Below, one piece after another: positions 60,260 to 64,000 of a stretch of DNA of 64,000 nt. The notes beneath the pieces are model-generated. The model ran no database searches, had not been told where the DNA came from, and worked only from the letters and a program-made list of their open reading frames with translations. Location: assembly GCA_013399875.1 (NCBI GenBank), contig VXAZ01018984.1:8396206-8460205 (forward strand), read 5' to 3'. Each line of letters opens with the position of its first letter. The first letter of the stretch is position 1. Source of the stretch: Gymnorhina tibicen (lineage: Eukaryota > Chordata > Aves > Passeriformes > Artamidae). The position numbers and the translations under genes are program-made.

Positions 60260-60715
60260 AGACATGTGCCTGCTCACTTGTGCAGCAGAGCAGAGCCACC
60301 CTAACCCAGCCAAGGGGGCTCAAGGGCCATGGGGATGGAGCACAGCATGTGCAAAGGGAAAGCCAGACCCGGGTTTGGCCAGCCAGGAGAGGCTGGGGGA
60401 AGGGGGGTATTGGGGGGTGCCACCTAAAGGGTGGTTCCAGGGAAGGCAGAGCCAGGTTCCTTGCAGCAAAAGCATAAGAGGCCAGGGGCACGAGTTGCCA
60501 CAAGAGAAATCCCAGGCAGTGCCCTCCATCCCAGGCTGCCCGCTCGGGACTGCAGGGCAGAAGGCACAGCCTCAGGTACTGACCTCAAAGGGTGCCCAGC
60601 CTCGATGGTGGCACCTTCAGGGGCTTGGGATGCTGCCAGAATGGGCTGGGCAGAGACAGCCAGCTGGGCTACCCTGGAAACCAGCTCCTCTGGGTGTCCA
60701 TCCTGTTAAAAAAAA
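60260..60715. other. GC-rich block with overlapping chance open frames and a G-run cluster
   Basis: A locally GC-rich block with open frames on both strands, the longest being 182 codons (60192-60740, plus). All frames are open because stop codons are rare in this composition, and none shows a domain. It contains G5-AA-G6-TATT-G6 at 60395-60417, a potential G-quadruplex. It ends abruptly in a poly-A/(TA) tract at about 60707-60730. Confidence 0.6.
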
Positions 60716-60730
60716 AAATATATATATGTA
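60707..60730. repeat. A-run followed by short (TA)n
   Basis: Eleven or so A residues followed by alternating TA units; could be the relic of a retroposed A-tail or simple slippage. Confidence 0.8.
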
Positions 60731-60834
60731 TTATTTTTAAATTGTGAGGTATCTGGGTGTGGATGGGGTTTGTTTATTTGTTTGTTTCAAGTCATCTGTT
60801 TGCACTTGAAGCAGTGGTGGTGTGGCCAGTGAGG

Positions 60835-61060
60835 GTGACTGACGGGCCGTGTGACTTGCTGGGGGCTATGCTGTGCTTCGATCGCTGCCGGAGCTGGCAG
60901 CCTGGCAGCCCAGGAGGGGCTTGCGAGCGGCTTTTTAAAGCCTGGGATTTCCAGCGCTCCTCAGGATGAGTCGCAGCTTGGCAGCCCTGCACGGAGCAGA
61001 TGTGCGGAGGGAAGGGAAATGCTTTCGGCTGAACCCAAAAAGTACGTGCTAGGAGGAAGG
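60835..61060 (+). promoter_or_regulatory. Small CpG-rich patch, candidate promoter
   Basis: About a dozen CpGs in 220 bases, well above the surroundings, with a TATA-like GCTTTTTAAAGCC near 60929-60941 followed 25-30 bases later by CT-rich sequence. A 28-codon ATG frame begins at 60966. In the expected synteny PDLIM5 and BMPR1B lie in this direction, so an alternative or distal first exon is conceivable, but nothing identifies one. Confidence 0.25.
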
Positions 61061-64000
61061 CTTCAGGAAGTGGGAGCTGGGCAGGAAGGAGGGGAAGGGA
61101 GCATTTCTCTTCTGCTATGTTTTCTCAGAAATAATTTAAACGAATTGCTTCTCCTTTAGAAGGAAAAGAAAATCTCACTGGAGTTGTTTTAATGTGAATT
61201 TTGATATTTATTTTCTTTGTGTCTGTGTGTGTGTGTCTGACCCAGCTCTCCCCAAAGGGAAATGTATTTTCTTTGTCCTGTTTTGTTTAGATTTTTAGGA
61301 TTGATTTGGAGTTTTGACTGATGGGAGAACTGGTTGTGCAAGGGGATGATGTAGCAGGAGGTTGCTTATGATGGTATTTGTTGCATCATCAAGATCTGAT
61401 TGATTAAACCTTATTGTGATCTGGTCCATAAAAGCAAGAACATTTTTATGAGAAACGAAATATAAATGAAGTTCTAAAGCAGATTTCAGAGCCGTTATCC
61501 TTTTGTGGAGCTGATTAATATAATGTAAAGTGACCTAAATGAAGTGCTGTAGAAAGGCTTGTCAATAGTTTATATATCAAGCTAGGATTATTTAAACACA
61601 TTCACAATGAAAAGAGGATTTTCTTGTGCGTTACAAATTAGTTATGATGATTTGAGGCAGAAGACTGAGATAGGTCAGCAAGCTAAATGTAAATAATTTG
61701 TGTACCTCTGTCCTCATACAGCCCCATTCCTGTATACCCTGACCTTATAGCATTACAGTATTTTGCAGCGATTTTAGGACAGAAGATTTACTGCTAAATC
61801 TTTGATAAATTGTTTGGACCTAGTTTTATTAGCCAGCCCAGCCCTGGCATTCAAAGAAGTCTACCAAGAATATTTGTTTCTAGTTTGAAAAGTGGAAGAG
61901 AAAAGGTTATGGGAATGCTGTGGGAGAAACTCCAGCCTGGGGGGGAAACTGTGGATATTGGTTCATTGCAACAGGTCATTGTCCTGGAATAAGTGAGACA
62001 GAAAGTTGGGGCGAGCTTTTAATAGAGTCCTCTTAGGTAATAAATAAGTGGCAAGTGAAAAGGAATTTGAGCATATAACTCATAACTCCAAATTATTTAC
62101 CCGTATTGTGTTCTGTCACTGCTAAAGGTCTTAACTTTCATTTTGTCTTTTCAATCACATCTTTACCACAGTGACCCTTTGCATTATTTTTGCTGTAAAA
62201 TTTTCTCTAAATTTCTGAAGAGATCCAAGTTTTGTTCCCTGTCATTATATACTCACCAAATTTTCAACTAGTTCACATCTTGTATTGCTTTCTCTTGCCA
62301 CAAACTTAGCTGCGCAAAAACAGGCGTATATGCAAATAAGTAGGTTGATCAAAGGATCTAAAGCTGAAATTTGGTTGACTTTGTTTGGCTGCCTTCAGAG
62401 GTTGCAAATTAGGATGTCTTGTGTTTCCAGCGCCCTGAGGTGCTAGCCTGGAGAGAGAGGGTGGCTGCTGAAGATGGTCTGCTTAGTCCAGCAGTCCTGG
62501 CTAAGCAGACTGGAAGCAGAATTCAATGCACAAGCTGGACCCAGAGTAGAGGCGTGTGTCTGCACATTGCTGCAGGTGGTTAAGTGAGGCTGGTCACACT
62601 CCTAAGCCCCCAGGGCATGGCAAAGCCGTGTTACTGCATGCAATGATTCTGCCTTTGGTACCAATGTACCCAAGAGTTTTTCAAAGTTATGCAAACTTAA
62701 CTAGAAGCATGGAGTTGCAAGGCATTGCAGCTGCAATACAAGTCAAGCTCTCTGAGCCCTGAAAAGTAGGAAATCTTAGTAATATAGGTGCCAGGGAATT
62801 TAAGTAGCTACTCATAATGCAGCTGAGAGGAAGCACCAGGCTGGCTTGCATAAATTGATTGCATGCCACTAGATACTCTTTATAAATTCTGTGATGAGGA
62901 CAGCTGCCCTAGGAAATGTATAAACAAAAAGATGCTGTTCAAACTTCACATGCAGCTTTGGGAGGCACTGGGACTTGAGAGCGTGCTTAGCAGGTAGGTG
63001 ACCTAGCAGTCGGAAATGCCTGGTACAGATGGTAGTCAGTAGCTGAGCGTGTGGTGTGGCACATGCAGAATGCAGGGCATGGTTCAAGGATGAAGACTTG
63101 GGCTGCTGTGCAGCCGGAACACCCCATGTGCCTGGGCCAGCCTGTTGCAATGAGGTCTGAGCTTGGAGTTAGCAGCTGATCCTGCTGAGAACAGCCCAGG
63201 GAATGGTAGCACAGCTTTGTTTGACAGCATTTGCAAAGTTCAAACGTACCCTATGCAGAAAGCCCAAGAAATAGGGAGATGGACTGTTCTGATTCTTGCT
63301 GATCCCTCTGGACTGACTGCCATCAGCACAGCTGTGCTGCCAGTGAAATGACTGACTGTGAAACCACGCTCTTGCTTGCTGCATGATGAAATGGGCAACA
63401 TTTAAACATCTGCAGCTAATCTGGACCTACTAAAGCAACAGGAAGGAGCACACTTTGCTTGTGCTTTGCAAAATTAGCAGTGCCTGAGAAAGGACTTGAT
63501 CTCAAGTAAGAAGGAAATTTGTTTGGGTTTGAATGAAAAAAAGGACAAAGTACTTTCATCAAACTTTCTGCAACTGGTAATTTAGTGCTCAATTAATAAC
63601 TTGCCTTCTGTTGAGAAAGAAAAATATGCATAGTTTCTTATATACCTGATATCTTTTGCTACAATTTCTGTATTAAAACTCGTGCAAATACTCAAATGAT
63701 GTAGTTGACTTTACTATGATAGGGAAACGGTCAGCATGATGTAGAAACATGCAGTGTTGTTGTCACCATGCAATCACTGTTGTAAGAGGTCCCTCCCTCC
63801 ATGGTGCTGCAGAGACCATTGCACCAAAGCTGGGCAATAGCAAATGAAGGTGACTTCAGGAGCACCAGGGAGACTCTTAGTGGATCAGTGGTGGCACCTG
63901 GAAAATTCAAGTGGCACTGCTGTAGGTGCCAGTCAGTTACTCCTCAAGCAGCTGGTGAGGGAAGGCAGCGTGGCTCAAATGCTGGAAGGCTGCAAGATCT
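61061..64000. other. Intergenic region to the end of the window
   Basis: It contains a short (TG)n run at 61224-61236 and an AT-rich, homeodomain-motif-rich stretch at about 61380-61640. No coding exon recognised; PDLIM5 is expected beyond the window. Confidence 0.6.
61224..61236. repeat. Short (TG)n microsatellite
   Basis: Six and a half TG units, extended by TGTC at both ends. Confidence 0.9.

Noticed and set aside
60192..60740. 182-codon plus-strand open frame
   Set aside because: Lies in a GC-rich block where all frames are open on both strands; proline/glycine/glutamine-rich chance composition, no domain, and the frame runs into the A/TA tract.
20467..64000. Search for PDLIM5 or BMPR1B coding exons
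   Set aside because: No PDZ-domain start or other family block was found by eye; the next gene in the expected synteny is probably outside the window.
1..64000. tRNA, rRNA, CRISPR arrays, operons or bacterial features
   Set aside because: No cloverleaf with A/B boxes, no regularly spaced repeats, and the sequence is clearly eukaryotic with spliced genes.

Overview
The window looks like a vertebrate nuclear genome, most probably a bird. Genes are split into short exons with GT/AG splice sites, almost all the sequence is non-coding, and the interspersed repeats I can recognise are all 5'-truncated CR1 LINE fragments. The pair SMARCAD1 - HPGDS is known vertebrate synteny (human 4q22, where PDLIM5 and BMPR1B follow). 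Low repeat density and CR1 as the dominant repeat fit Aves better than mammals; I cannot name the species.

Layout. 1-1590 (+): the last two coding exons and 3'UTR of SMARCAD1, a Fun30-type chromatin remodeller; the rest lies upstream of the window. 3.5-20.5 kb (-): HPGDS, hematopoietic prostaglandin D synthase (sigma-class GST). All five coding exons were reconstructed from the sequence; spliced together they give 199 codons plus a stop with every junction in frame, the same length as the human protein. The two genes converge, with polyadenylation signals about 2 kb apart. An acceptor just before the HPGDS start codon implies a further non-coding first exon to the right that I could not locate.

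20.5-64 kb is intergenic sequence. I recognise no protein-coding exon in it; PDLIM5, expected next, was not found and probably lies beyond the window. It holds one strong CpG-rich, promoter-like island (about 24.83-25.24 kb) with a TATA-like box and three YY1-like sites (possibly a solo LTR), a smaller CpG-rich patch near 60.85-61.05 kb, three of the four CR1 fragments, several perfect inverted repeats (43.47, 46.85 and 50.09 kb, plus a nested one at 34.25 kb), a cluster of homeodomain-type sites, and many short two-copy tandem duplications (units of 12-22 bp).

I found no clear evidence of a new biological system. The items most worth a second look are the promoter-like island at 25 kb and the perfect hairpins at 46.85 kb and 43.47 kb.
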